Shown here one piece after another: positions 10,550-22,015 of a stretch of DNA of 64,000 nucleotides; position 1 is the first letter of the stretch, and every line of letters begins with the position of its first letter. The notes beneath the pieces are model-generated. The model had not been told where the DNA came from. It ran no database searches and saw nothing but the letters and a program-made list of their open reading frames with translations. Source of the DNA: Catonia carolina (taxonomy: Eukaryota > Arthropoda > Insecta > Hemiptera > Achilidae); NCBI GenBank assembly GCA_035578175.1, contig JAQMRL010000006.1, positions 69,933,501-69,997,500 of the forward strand. The letters run 5' to 3'. The position numbers and the translations under genes are program-made.

Positions 10550-10597
10550 TAGGTTGGGAGTAACAGGTGATCATTATCAGCTGTTACTCCCAACCTA
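10550..10597. repeat. 48-bp near-perfect hairpin
   Basis: TAGGTTGGGAGTAACAGGTG and the following AT pair with the inverted arm ending CTGTTACTCCCAACCTA. The arms are 22 bp with one mismatch, and the loop is CATT. Confidence 0.92.
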
Positions 10598-11065
10598 ATA
10601 TTTTGTTTCAGTAAAATCTATGTTTATGATTTTACGAGGCATTTTATTTAATCCCAGAACCGTACTTTACTAAGCACTGTACCGTACTACAGTACATTTA
10701 GATTTTATTTAGTTGATCGTGTAATTACTCTATAATTGAGACATATGACATTCATTGTTACATGTTTGAAATCCGTAACTTGCAAATCTTACAAATAGTG
10801 CAATCGAATCTTATTACGGTACAGTAGCGTTAAGTTTACTCAATGTTTGTGCTTCGTATATTGAATAATTACAGTACCAGTAGCCTACTGTAATTTATTA
10901 GGCCTACAGTGTTTTAAAGTTTTTTCAGAAGCTCACTGTTATATTAGCAGATAAACGTTAATGCTTATTGTCATAATTATTCGCCATAAAGACGAAATTT
11001 CTAACCTCCGGGAAATCCGGACCGGCCGTCCGCCACATTAGTCCGGATTTCTGAGAGTCTACTGT

Positions 11066-11123
11066 ACTTAGTAAAACCTCTACAGATTCAATCCATCCTT
11101 TCGGCTCATGATCTTAACAACAT
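11066..11123 (+). mobile_element. Retroposon A 3' fragment
   Basis: It has the family 3' end (TTAGTAAAACCTCTACAG, CCTTTCGGCTCATGATCTTAA, CAACA), cut by the solo LTR that follows directly. Confidence 0.7.
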
Positions 11124-11125
11124 AT

Positions 11126-11930
11126 TGTGACACTTATTGCTAAGGTCCGTTTCGGGATCTAGGTTATTAAATAATTAATACACTAAAGTTTTTAATTACA
11201 AGAATTTATTACACTAAAAGATTATAAAATAAATAATTCAACTAATTATAATTAAGAAATACAATAAATGATTTAATAATTCACTTAAAATAAATAACAA
11301 ACAATAAATAACTTAATAACTTACTTAGCCTACTTACAATCACTTTTATAGATTACACTAACATACAAGACACAAACTGAATTCACAAAACTACACATTA
11401 ACTTTACAATACACACACAACAAAGAGACGGTATAACAATCTTGAATAACTACAATACTCGGATGTGTAACCTGTAAATACACACCCACGATAATCTCTC
11501 GGCAAAGATCACACGAATACTGACTGGACCGCGCTCGGGGGTCTCCTTTTATAATCATTCACAAAGATCGTTCCAGAACAAAGTAGTGAAATCTGCTCAA
11601 GTACAAAAATAACTCTTTATTAATTATGAATGCTAGAAAAATCTTGTTAATGGGTCAACAAAAAGGTCTTTTGTAAATAGAAAACGTAAACAACCTGCCT
11701 CCCTCATAATAGCTGTACACAATACCTAAACTTTATGATAGTTATTACAACCCTTATGAATGAATAGACACACCCTCATGGTTACAACTGTCATTTTACA
11801 AAACTGATCTATTGTGTATTGTTATTTCTGTCTTTATTACTCTCTCTTGTTGTTACTATTATTTCACACTCTATACTATTTCATGAATGGATTTCTGGAA
11901 CATTCGTGTCTTTTTTTGGATCTTGTTACA
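11126..11930 (-). mobile_element. Solo LTR G, copy 1
   Basis: An 805-bp element starts TGTGACACTTATTGC and ends TTGTTACA, flanked by perfect ATAT 4-bp duplications (11122-11125 and 11931-11934). The minus strand shows TATAAAAGG followed about 30 bp later by TCAGT, a typical insect LTR promoter and initiator layout, so transcription would run leftward. A second copy is at 43081-43905. No internal coding region remains, so recombination between LTRs is inferred. Confidence 0.85.
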
Positions 11931-11952
11931 ATATTGTTCGATATCTACATTG

Positions 11953-12585
11953 GTAAAATAATGTCGTGTAAGTTGTTCACACCAGATTTAAATCTACAAA
12001 AATGAAAGCCCTGAATAACCTATAGGTAATAAAACTGTATTAACTACATTCACAAAGACGTTTAATAAAGATCAAAGTGAAACAAGTAGAGCAAGTGTTT
12101 TATCAAAATCTACTTAACTTGTTCTCTCTGTGTCTCTCTTTCTCACGCACAAACACACTTTGTCTCTATTTATTTTACCTCCTTCTCTGTTACAGTAATA
12201 ACGCACCTAATATATACACGCTTTGTACTTCACGGACATTCTTAAACACACACACACAGTTTGTTGTTCACGTCGTATCGCGTAACGTTTCAAGAATATT
12301 AAGGATTTGTTAAAAAAAAGAAGTATAACAAAGCTGTACTTTACGGACATCCTACTTTAAAATATATTTATATACTCTACGACGACAGGGTTAGTTAATG
12401 AAAAAATTTTGAGAAAAGCATATTGAAGCCTGTATTAAAAAAAAGAGTTTAGAAGAAGCGAAACGCACGGGTTTAAGTAATATCATGGTATTAGGCTTAT
12501 CGGTTGAAAATAATGCCCGTTTTTCTTACCGGTACTATAATGCAAAGTATGCCTTTGTAAAGATTGTGTTGATTTTTTTAACTTA
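11953..12585. other. Mostly unassigned; H end fragment at its start
   Basis: About 11953-11991 matches the H terminus (GTCGTGTAAGTTGTTCACAC, CAGA). The rest is AT-rich with no recognised element or gene. Confidence 0.4.
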
Positions 12586-12587
12586 TT

Positions 12588-13492
12588 ACTTTCTCTTGCC
12601 TATATGAATATATAGGAAGGAAAGTAGTGTTTTCATGTCGATTTTTCGAAATCGAGTTTTCACCGGATCTGTACGTTTTCAGACCCCCTGAACCCAAAAA
12701 AAAATGTTTTTAGCGATTGGTCTGTGTGTGTGTGTGTGTGTGTGTGTGAACAGAATATCTCAAGAACGGAACATCGTACGAACTTGAAACTTGAAACTTA
12801 AGTTACATACCACTACCGGACCCGACACGAACATTTTCATTAAAATCGGTCAACCGGAAGTAGTAGTTTATTCGTATCATTTTTCACTTTTTTGCGATTT
12901 TCTCAAAAACTATTCCTACGATTTTTTTAAAATCGCCTGGTTCACTACATTTTTGATGCTCTAAAAGATAGGGTAGACGCCATGTTTGCTGAAATTCTTG
13001 GTGAGGGTGTTTTTTTAAGATTACGGCTTTAATTATAATTTTAGATCAAAAATGTATATAATAAAAGTTGTAGAGAATTTAAAAACCTACAACCTTTATT
13101 TCCAGCATTTTTTTGTATAACGCTTAGTTTAGCGGTAATTAGCAATTTTCTGTTTTTTCTCACGAAAACGTGTGAAAAATCTATTTTTTTAAGATTTCGG
13201 CCTTAGTATGCACTTTACGACAAAAGTGTATATAATAAAATTTATAGAAAATTAAGAGATCTACAACTTTTATTTAGAGCATTTTTCTCTACCGAGCCTA
13301 GTTTAGCGTGAAAGTGTGATATTCCGTTTTTTTTTAAGCCAAATTGAGTTCGATTTTCATTTTGCGTCATTCACTCAAGATTAAAATAAGGTTATGTTTA
13401 TTGAGGTTAGTTTTTTGTTTATTTCTAATGTAAGGTTTATTATTAATTATTTGCATTGGCAAGAGAAAGTTGTGTGAGTGTTTCACACCAGA
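12588..13492 (+). mobile_element. H-family element, near complete
   Basis: It starts ACTTTCTCTTGCC and ends GGCAAGAGAAAGTTGTGTGA, then GTGTTTCACACCAGA. A CCTATATGAATATATAGG hairpin lies just inside the left end, followed by a (GT)n tract at 12724-12748. A T precedes and follows the element, and no target duplication is visible. Confidence 0.85.
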
Positions 13493-13603
13493 TTTTTTTA
13501 TTTTATATTGGCCTTTATGAATAAATAGGAAAGGAAAGTACTGATTCGTAATGACGAGATGAACCCGGGACTCGGTGTGGGCAATGCACTGCTGCTAGCG
13601 TTG

Positions 13604-14452
13604 TACTATAAGCGCGTCAGCTCGTGATCCGTGTGAGGAATTTCTGTTACGGCATGCAGTGAAAGATTATACTATTCATATAAAAAACATTTATCATAAT
13701 GTTCTTGTCATTATAAAGTAACCTTTTGTTTTATTATTTCAATTTATTCTATAATATAGAAACACTTTTATTTCATTGTATTTATTAATATTTAGTAATT
13801 ATTGACAGTTTGAGTCAGGCAGTCCTCAGGAATTAAAATATGCACGTAGCATAGAAAATAAGGAAATTAAAAAAAATATATTTCATAACATTAATTTATA
13901 GGCCTAAATAATTAGTAGCAAATTATGAATATGATTTTTTTTTACCTCAGTCAAGTGGTTAAGCCAATTCCGAGTCCTTTACGCGATTCTTCATCACAGT
14001 TTTTTATAACTGATGCAATAATTTGTCGCACTTCCGAATGAATTACCGCTTTATTTTTCCGGGAAGACGTATTAAAATAAAACAAAAGATATGAAAAATA
14101 CACGTTGAAATTTACCTAACACAAAACAAATAACTTTTGGCACGTTAACACACTTTAATTTCAAAATAAAAATCACTTTAGTGATCAAAAATCATGAATA
14201 TCCAAAAATTAACACATCCGAGACGCATTAGCACAAATGTACAACTTTACTATATTGTGACACGTGTATCCGTTGTGAAAAGCAATAATACGTAGGCCTA
14301 TAATAAATAAATACATACATAATAATAATATTTACATGATGACTAAATGTTTTTGTACTGCACGATAAGACAAATATATTACTCACATTCTATTACGCCA
14401 CCCGCCCCACTTCCCCAGGCGACAGAGATCATGAGCTGGCGCGCGTATAGTA
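13604..14452 (+). mobile_element. TIR element L, copy 2
   Basis: It carries the same imperfect TIRs as L copy 1 (TACTATAAGCGCG ... CGCGCGTATAGTA). The minus strand near 13970-14070 encodes the SSRKNKAVIHSEVRQIIASV peptide seen in copy 3, here with a degraded start codon. The peptide loosely recalls the N-termini of DDE-type transposases, but the assignment is tentative. Confidence 0.8.
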
Positions 14453-14629
14453 CGTACATTTCTAAAAACATACAAAATAACATTCCGTTCCGCACTTAGA
14501 ATTGTTTTACCCTGCTTGCGAATGGTCGACATGAGTTTTAACGAATTAAAATACTTTTATTTGTATATATGTAGCCTAAAACGTAAAAACAGAATAGCCA
14601 AATCAAGATTTTATTTCCTGTACCACTCG

Positions 14630-15600
14630 TCGCGTTATACAATAAGGACTTTGTATTCCAATGCTACACTCCAAACGTAACATTTTAAGAAATGTTTCGT
14701 AACCTGTAAATCTATGTTTGTAGTCAGTAAGCTGTTTTTCATTTCAAAGGCTTTTCTAGCTTGAGCAATTCTACTCTCGATATCACTTGTGCTTCTACCA
14801 TCCTTTGTTATTTTACTCCCTAGATAGCAGAATTCCCCAACTTCCTGTATGTTTTCGTTGCCTACTTTTAAATTTCCCATCTCTTCTAAACCACTCTTGC
14901 TGCTGCATAACACTTTCGTTTTGTTATTAATTTTCATGAAGTAATCCTTTCTCAGGATCTCATCCATTCCATTTAAGGCATCCTCTAGTTCTTTCTTTGT
15001 CTCGGCTAATACTACTACATCATCGGCGAATCTCAGCATTTTTATTGTGTTTCTCCTTGAATTTTTATTACTGCTTCAAATTTTTCCTTCACTTCATTTA
15101 TAGCCTCTTCTATATACAAGTTAAAAAGTAGTGGTGACAAAGAACGACCTTGTCGTACACCTTTTCTTACAGCAGCCTTTTTTTCGTACCCCGCAATTCT
15201 CAAAACAGCCGTTTGATTCTTATACAGACTTTAGATAACTTTCCTTTCATTCTATTTAATTCGTAGCCTTTTCAAAGTTTTAAACATTTTACTCCAGTCC
15301 AAATTGTCAAATGCTTTCTCTAAATCTACAAATGGCATAAAAGTAGTTTTATTTTTCTTTATCCTTTTGTCAATAATCAGTCTCAGAGCTAATATTGCAT
15401 CTTGAGTTGTCATTCTCCTTCTAAATCCAAATTGGTCATCGTCCAACACTTCTTCTACTCGGTGTTCTATTTTCCTGTATATAATTCTTGTCAGTATCTT
15501 TGATGCATGGCATGTTAGGCTGATGGTTCTGTAATGTTCACACTTTTCCGCTCCTGACTTTTTTGGTATTGGAATCATAATATTAGTTACAATGAGAACT
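14630..15600 (-). pseudogene. Non-LTR retrotransposon reverse transcriptase, frameshifted
   Basis: In order on the minus strand: IPIPKKSGAEKCEHYRTISL and QFGFRRRMTTQDAILALRL (finger region), FVDLEKAFD (motif A, first catalytic aspartate), GVRQGRSLSPLLFNLYIEEA (motif B), then MLRFADDVVVLAE (motif C, catalytic DD). After this come a connection region and a truncated C-terminus. The frame is broken between 15252 and 15040 by shifts, and there is no endonuclease domain in reach. The same family's C-terminal end occurs at 51645-52150. It is an inactive remnant. Confidence 0.9.
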
Positions 15601-16840
15601 AAACATTAAAAATAACTCCATCAATTTTTTTATAACAATAATATATAGTTTTATTCAACGATTTTGTTTTTTAATTTAATGGGTCAGATTCCATTATATG
15701 CCCCCAAATGTTAAAAGTCCTTACACTTTAAATTATTGTAGCTACACAGCTACAAAATATTACTTACGATTATTTCAGAAAGATTTCGCAGTATTTTGGC
15801 CTGCTGAGTTGATTGTATTCTTTAGCTTATCACTACAGTGACATGGCATTATCACTGATCACGTGAAAGGTGGTGATGTAGGAAAACTTAATTGTATAGT
15901 TGATGTTCAGTTGCGTACTGGTAGCCTACATGGCTAGATGGGTTCCAAATTATTATTTAATAAAATTTTGATGTTCATTTATTCATGGAGTTTTGAGTTA
16001 ACCACTATTGCATTTTCCTAGAGTGAAGTTACAATAATTTATTACAACACAACAGTTGATTGGTACAACTATTTGTGGGTAGTAAGCAAAAATTTCATTA
16101 CGAACATTTAGCTAATAACTTAGATAGTTGTTAGTATTAATACCTACCTATCTTGTATGAATAATAATAATAATAATAATAGTGAATTCTATTATACTGT
16201 CAATATTACATACACTTACCTTACAAAATACACTTAATCCTATACATTACTACAAAGAAAAAATTAAAAAAATTAATCAATTTACTACTGTAGTCACTTA
16301 TGACATGACCTAGAGGCCGTCTGCCAGTTCCTTGTATAAGTATTATTCATCATTCCACACTATCTTAATTGTAAAGAAAATAATTATGTTTTGGGGGCAT
16401 ATAACGGAATCTAACCGTGTCGGGAATGTACAATATTTTGTTTCGTTGTTTTGGCATCGTAGCGCACAGCAAACGTTTAGTTTAATTTTATCAGATTTGA
16501 AGTTGAACAACAATAGAAGTTCACATTGAACTTGTCATGAACAGAATTCCCATTTACACCTTTAACATCTATCTATTTCCCCCCCATACTTTTCCTCCTG
16601 TTTCCCCTTGATTCCTCTTTCCACTGTTCTACATTTCCCCCTGTTCTCACTCGATCGTATTGTATTATATAATATTTAATAATAGAAGAAGAGAGAGAGA
16701 AAACGTTTCAACCAAATTGGCTTCTATCCATGAAAGTTCACCTACTCTTTGTTTTTTTTTGTTTTTATTTTTGGAATAAATATCGTCCTTTCTAGAATTA
16801 TTCATAATCTACTTTATTTCTAACACTACGTAAATAATAA
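15601..16840. other. AT-rich stretch, nothing recognised
   Basis: It contains an (ATA)n run at 16161-16181 and a pyrimidine-rich patch near 16560-16650. No repeat family or credible gene is seen. Confidence 0.4.
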
Positions 16841-16846
16841 TAAAAA

Positions 16847-17758
16847 TCTGGTGTGAAACACTCACACAACTTTCTCTTGCCAATGCAAATAATTAACAAT
16901 AAACCTAACATTAGTAATAAAATAATAAAAATAAACAAAAAACTAACCTCCAAAAACATTAGTGAAATACGCAAAATTAAAATCGACCTCAGTTTGGCTT
17001 AAAAATACGGAAAATCGCTCATTCACGCTAAACTAGGCACTGTACAAAAAAAAGCTTTAAATAAAAGTTGTAGATCTCTTAATTTCCTACAAATTTTATT
17101 ATACACACTTTTGTCGTAAAATGCATTCTAAGGCCGAAATCTTAAAAAAATCGATTTTTCACACGTTTTCGTGAGAAAAAACAGAAAATCGCTAATTACC
17201 GCTAAACTAAGCATTATACAAAAAAATGTTTGAAATAAAAGTTGTAGAATTTTACATTCTCTACAACTTTTATAATGTAACGTTTTGCGCTGAAATGCAT
17301 ATTAAAGCCGCAATCTTAAAAAGAAATGTTTTTACGTGAAAACAGCCTCACCCAGAATTTCAGCAAACATGGCGCCTACCCTATCTTGTGGGGAATAAAA
17401 AATTGAGTAAATGAGGCGATTTTAAAAAAAATCGTAGGACCAGTTTTTGAGAAAATCGCAAAAAAGTGAAAAATTATACGAATAAACTACTACTTCCGGT
17501 TGACCGATTTTGATGAAAATGTTCGTGTCGGTTCCGGTAGTGGTATGTAACTTAAGTTTCACGTTTCAAGTTCGTACAATGTTCCGTTCTTGAGATATTC
17601 TGTTCACACACACACACACACACAGCCACATCGCTAAAAACATGTTTTTTGGGTTCAGGGGGTCTGAAAACGTATAGATCCGGTGAAAACTCGATTTCGA
17701 AAAATCGACATGAAAATAATACTTTCCTTCTTATATATTCATATAGGCAAGAGAAAGT
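16847..17758 (-). mobile_element. H-family element, near complete
   Basis: On the plus strand it reads TCTGGTGTGAAACACTCACAC ... GGCAAGAGAAAGT, the reverse of the other copies. It has the terminal GTGTGA/TCACAC hairpin, the inverted ACTTTCTCTTGCC pair, and a (CA)n tract at 17606-17623. The flanks are A/A (T/T on the other strand). Confidence 0.87.
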
Positions 17759-18002
17759 AATAATGTCATTCTTTTTGCTCATAAATGGAGGTACTATGCG
17801 ACGTAATAACTTTCCTACAAACTCAAAATTTTAAATTTCATCCAAATGAAACGTATCGTATAATGTAATATTTCAATTCAAATTTGTAGTTTTACTTGAT
17901 CTTGCCCTTTTTCTATTTATTTTTTTATGAAAATCTGTAAAGTAATGAACTTTTTGAGATTTTGGCCTTAGTATGAAATTTACGACAGAAGTTTTTTTTT
18001 AT

Positions 18003-18470
18003 TTACAGGGCGTTCTGAAAAAGGGTTCTAAGAATTCAGGGCGTGATTCCCCATAACAAAAGAAGAAAAAAGTTTAAATTAACATAGGTCCAAAATTATT
18101 AGTTACCGAGTTATACTGGGTGAAAGATTTCGTCAGAATTTCAGTTACCCCGTTGAAACAAAGCCCTACAGATATTTGTTGGGCATCAAATTAGGCATAA
18201 ATTTTACCGTATCGTATGTAAAATAAACAGAAATATTGAACAAAACTGGTTTCAGACCTGTAGCTGCAGTAATTTTTAAGATATCTGATGAAATACGCAA
18301 AATTTGGTCCCGAAAAACAAGTTTGTTTTAGGTTTGAAGCAGATGAACTTTGTTAAATGGTTAATAAATACAAGAAATTTTAATACAAAACTTGTAGAGA
18401 ATTTAATTCTGAAGAGAATGATGTAAAATAAGTCAATAACAGACAAACGCTATTTTTAAAAATTTTCCAG
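18003..18470 (+). repeat. Interspersed repeat Q
   Basis: It starts near TACAGGGCGTTCTGAAAAAG and ends around ACAGACAAACGC. It is homologous to 10060-10445 and 49559-50003. A short H fragment (17880-17995) precedes it. No protein is recognised, but the TACAGGG-type end suggests a class II element. Confidence 0.55.
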
Positions 18471-18527
18471 TCCATGTGAAAACGGCTGGATGCTTGTATT
18501 TTGAACGAGGGTTAACATTTTTCCCGA

Positions 18528-18762
18528 CCGAGCCTTTTGCCCACCGGACCCGACGAAGCAGCCATCGACGCACTACTGCGAGGGAAGAAGATGACGTCTT
18601 CGCTGGACGACGACACGCCGTGTGTATCACCCAGCTCCTCGATCGCCACGATGACGACAACCGACGCTTCTCCAAGACGACCACCGTTTAAACGGCCCTT
18701 TTCAGGGCCACCAAAAATTAAAGGTTTTAAATCGCCACTAAATGTTGCCATTCGGTCACCCA
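18528..18762 (+). repeat. GC-rich repeat with histone-type 3' stem-loop, copy 1
   Basis: It is near-identical to 49120-49330 (CCCACCGGACCCGACGAAGC ... GGGCCACCA). At 18694-18709 it carries GGCCCT-TTTC-AGGGCC followed by ACCA, which fits the metazoan histone mRNA 3' stem-loop. The frames here are open on several strands, but none encodes a histone. It sits directly upstream of an H fragment. Confidence 0.7.
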
Positions 18763-18764
18763 CT

Positions 18765-18897
18765 CATGATTAAAAGTAGGTTATGTTTTTTGAGGTTTGT
18801 TTATTTATTTATTTCTAATATTTTATTACAAATGTTAGGCTATATTGGTAATTATTTGCATTGACAAGAGAAAGTCGTGTGGGTGTTTCACACCAGA
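18765..18897 (+). mobile_element. H-family right-end fragment
   Basis: It runs from ACTCATGATTAAAAG to GTGTTTCACACCAGA and is directly preceded by the GC-rich repeat. The left part of this H copy is missing or displaced. Confidence 0.75.
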
Positions 18898-18904
18898 GTT
18901 TTTT

Positions 18905-19039
18905 ACTTTCTCTTGCCTATATGAATATATAGGAAGGAAAGTATTGTTTTCATGTCGAATTTTCGAAATCGAGTTTTCACCGGATCTACGTATACGTTTT
19001 CAGACCTCCTGAACACAAAAAACATGTTTTTAGCGATTG

Positions 19040-19085
<46 letters not shown>

Positions 19086-20268
19086 GTGTGTGAACAGAAT
19101 ATCTCAAGAACGGAACAACGTACGAACTTCAAACTTAAAACTTAAGTTACATACCACTACCGGACCCGACACGAACATTTTCATCAAAATCGGTCAACCG
19201 GAAGTGGTAGTTCATTCGTGTAATTTTTCACTTTTTTGCGATTTTCTCAAAAACTGGTCCTACGATTTTTTTTAAAAATCGCCTGGTTTACTCATTTTTT
19301 TATTCTCTACAAGATAGGGTAGGCGTCATGTTTGCTTAAATTCTTGGTGAGGCTGTTTTCACGTAAAAACAAAGTTTTTTTAAGATTACGGCTTTAATAT
19401 GCAATTGTTGTTGTTTAGGTCATCAGCCAACAGGCTGGTTTGAACCTGTAGAGGTTTTACTAAGTAAAACAAGGAGTGAGGTGGTTTACCATTGCCTTCC
19501 TCACTGAGTGGAAAAGTAAGCTTATCAGCATGCCGGGCCCTCTGAAAAGCACATATTTTCCACTCTGCAAATGACACCTTCACTTTATTCACCACAGGGT
19601 CTGGCTGTATAATGAAATCCATTACTTTCAGAGGAGATAACTCTGATTAGTGTCTTTTACACCTCTACCTCTTCTGTTCTTAAATGATTCAGTCATTTAA
19701 TTGGCTGACCATGTGATAAGAAACAGAACTATTTATTTTAGCCCTGCAACGAACAGAGTGAGTGTAAATAATTTGACACTCCACCTGTCCGTTATGGGCA
19801 GTAATATGCAATATAGCGCAAAAATTTATATTATAAAAGTTGTAGAGAATTTACAAACCTACAACTTTTATTTCAAACATTTTTTTGTGTAACGCTTATC
19901 TTAGCACTAATTAGCAATTTTCTGTTTTGTTCTCACGAAAACGTGAGAAAAATTGATATTTTTAAAGATTTCGGCCTTAGTATTTATAATAAAAGTATAT
20001 AATCGAATTTATAGAAAATTAAAAGATTGCAACTTTTATATAGAACATTTTTCTCTACAGAGCCTAGTTTAGCGTGAAAGAGTGATTTTCCGTATTTTTA
20101 AGCCAAACTGAGTTCGATTTTCATTTTGCGTTTTTCACTCGTGATTAAAATAAGGTTATGTTTTTGAGGTTAGTTTTTGTTTATTTTTAATGTTTTATAA
20201 ATAATGTTAGGTTTATTGTTAATTATTTGCATTGACAAGAGAAAGTCGTGTGGGTGTTTCACACCAGA
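18905..20268 (+). mobile_element. H-family element split by retroposon A
   Basis: It is complete end to end, with a long (GT)n tract at 19040-19091. An A copy occupies 19404-19801. The flanking TAATATGCA duplication rejoins the H sequence exactly, so H predates A. Confidence 0.88.
19404..19801 (-). mobile_element. Retroposon A, full length, nested in H
   Basis: A perfect direct repeat TAATATGCA (19395-19403 and 19802-19810, extendable to 11 bp) flanks a complete A from TGCCCATAACGG to AACAACAAC on the minus strand. The 74-codon frame (19386-19622) is intact, beginning MDFIIQPDP. Confidence 0.9.
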
Positions 20269-20269
20269 T

Positions 20270-20860
20270 TTTTCGATAATATAAAACAACAAGTGGATTC
20301 TTTCCAACTTTATTAGTAGTAGAGGATTCACGATAAAGATTGTTCGGTTTACCATAACATAATATCTCACTGTTATGAAAGAAAGTTATAATCGAGTAAG
20401 AAAATTTAAATTGTCGAAGTGTTTTAATTAATTTTAAACAGGTGTTGACAGGTTTTTAACGGCACGATGGCGACGTTCTGTAGCTGGTTGTACATGAGTA
20501 ACTGAGCGGGAGAGGAATTTATTCGCGTGAAAAGGTGTTAAATGGAGTGAGGCAGGAAAAAAGGTGAACCCGAACGCGATGCCTTGCCTGTTTTTACCTC
20601 ATTAAAACTCAAGACACATAACTGTATTTAAAGGTCATGTTTAAGAGCCCCAGAGTCCCTTTAACAAAGTTACCCCTGTGTCGCTCTCTCTCCTTTCTAC
20701 CGTTAACCCTACAACCTTTTCCTTTCTTAATTTTCTTTTCTGCTACTTTTTATTATTATTAGTTCTGCTTTATCGTTTGTATCTTTTTATACCATCTCAA
20801 TTATATAGTCTATGTCTTCATCATTAAATTGTATTCACTGTTATCTATGTATGTGATATT
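20270..20860. other. Unassigned stretch
   Basis: It is of mixed composition with a less AT-rich patch around 20455-20600. No element or gene is recognised. A short H end fragment lies at 20864-20910 on the minus strand. Confidence 0.4.
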
Positions 20861-20938
20861 AAAAATCTGGTGTAAAACAATCACACGGCTTTCTTTAACC
20901 AATTTAAAATGATAATCAACCTCTCTATAGAACTTAAA

Positions 20939-21690
20939 AACCTGGCGTGAAACACTCACACTACTTTCTCATGCCAATGCAAATAATTAACAATAAACCT
21001 AACATTTTGTTTATAATCCCTAATGTGTGTACATTGCAATCTGTTCAATTGAGAACAATAAGCAATCCCATGACCCAATGAGATGAGGATGATATGTATG
21101 ACATGTAAATGATATGTAGTCTTGTACAGACTCAGGTCGACCATTCCTGAGAGACTATGGTTAATTGAACCCCAACCATCAAAGTATACCGGTAACCGCC
21201 GTCTAGCATTCGAATCCGTATAAAAGTAACTACTCGTACCTTTACTAGGATTTGAACCAGGAACTTTCATCTCCGAAAATCAGCTGTTTGGCGACGACTT
21301 TACCTCTAGACCAACCCGGTGGGTCAAAACCTAACATTAGTAATAAAACATTAGAAATAAACAAAAAGCTAACCTCAAAAACTTAAACTTATTTTAATCA
21401 TGAGTGAAAGACGCAAAATGAAAATCGACCTTAGTTTGGCTTTTAAAAAAACCGGGAAATCGCTCTTTCACTGTAAACTAGGCTTTGTAGAGAAAAATGC
21501 TCTATATAAAAGTTGTACATCTTTTAATTTCCTATAAATTTGATTGTATATACTCTTGTAAAATGCATACTAAGGCCGAAATCTTTAAAAAATAGATTTT
21601 TCACACGTTTTCGTGAGAAAAAACAGACAATCGCTAATTACCGCTAAACTAAGCGAGATACAAAAAAAAATTGGAATAAAAGTTGTAGGA
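20939..21690 (-). mobile_element. H-family element, truncated, carrying SINE T
   Basis: It starts at CTGGCGTGAAACACTCACAC and stops within the central module near AAGTTGTAGGATT. SINE T at 21007-21326 interrupts it, and the H sequence rejoins at the 12-bp AAACCTAACATT duplication. Confidence 0.8.
21007..21326 (-). mobile_element. tRNA-derived SINE T, nested in H
   Basis: It is a full-length T on the minus strand, from CACCGGGTTGGTCTAGAGGT to the ATAAAC-type tail. The perfect 12-bp target duplication AAACCTAACATT is at 20995-21006 and 21327-21338. The inner palindrome is damaged in this copy (CAAACAGCTGATTTTCGGAG). Confidence 0.9.
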
Positions 21691-21845
21691 TTTGTCTAAG
21701 TTGAGGACAAATTGTCCTCAACAAAAAAATTGGATATATACAGGAAAGGGTTGTAATACATTTCAACAGTTGTTGATGGCGAAGACTTTTCTCACTGGCT
21801 TCAAATTATTGTTTTGAAAAATTTTAATCCTCTCATGTCCTATAA

Positions 21846-22012
21846 TGTTTAATAATAATAATAATAATAAAATTATATCCTATAATAATGTTTGGAAATT
21901 TATATTTCTTGACAGATAATAGGAAAGATCCCAATATTTTAGGACGTGTATGATGGAACGAAAATATTTTAGGACATGTTTTATGGTTAAAAAGTCTGGT
22001 ATGAAGAACCGA
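21846..22012. repeat. Direct repeat R1, left copy
   Basis: It starts in (TAA)n and runs ...AAATTATATCCTATAATAATG ... AAGTCTGGTATGAAGAACCG. It is repeated almost identically at 24419-24583. The two copies bracket about 2.4 kb of LINE fragments. Confidence 0.85.
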
Positions 22013-22015
22013 TCA

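Noticed and set aside
14330..17000. CRISPR-like or satellite array
   Set aside because: Short repeats here are simple (ATA)n runs or dispersed element parts. No regularly spaced repeats with unique spacers occur anywhere in the window.
18433..18773. Four overlapping open frames of 71-83 codons
   Set aside because: They all fall in the GC-rich repeat and the adjoining Q sequence, and the second copy of the repeat does not keep any one frame open.
18952..19275. 107-codon open frame with VCVCVCVC run
   Set aside because: It is a translation of the (GT)n tract of an H element. Similar frames recur in other H copies at 17552, 28839, 34339, 40950 and 57308.
20450..20640. Less AT-rich patch as an exon
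   Set aside because: No open frame longer than background and no recognisable splice-site context was found.
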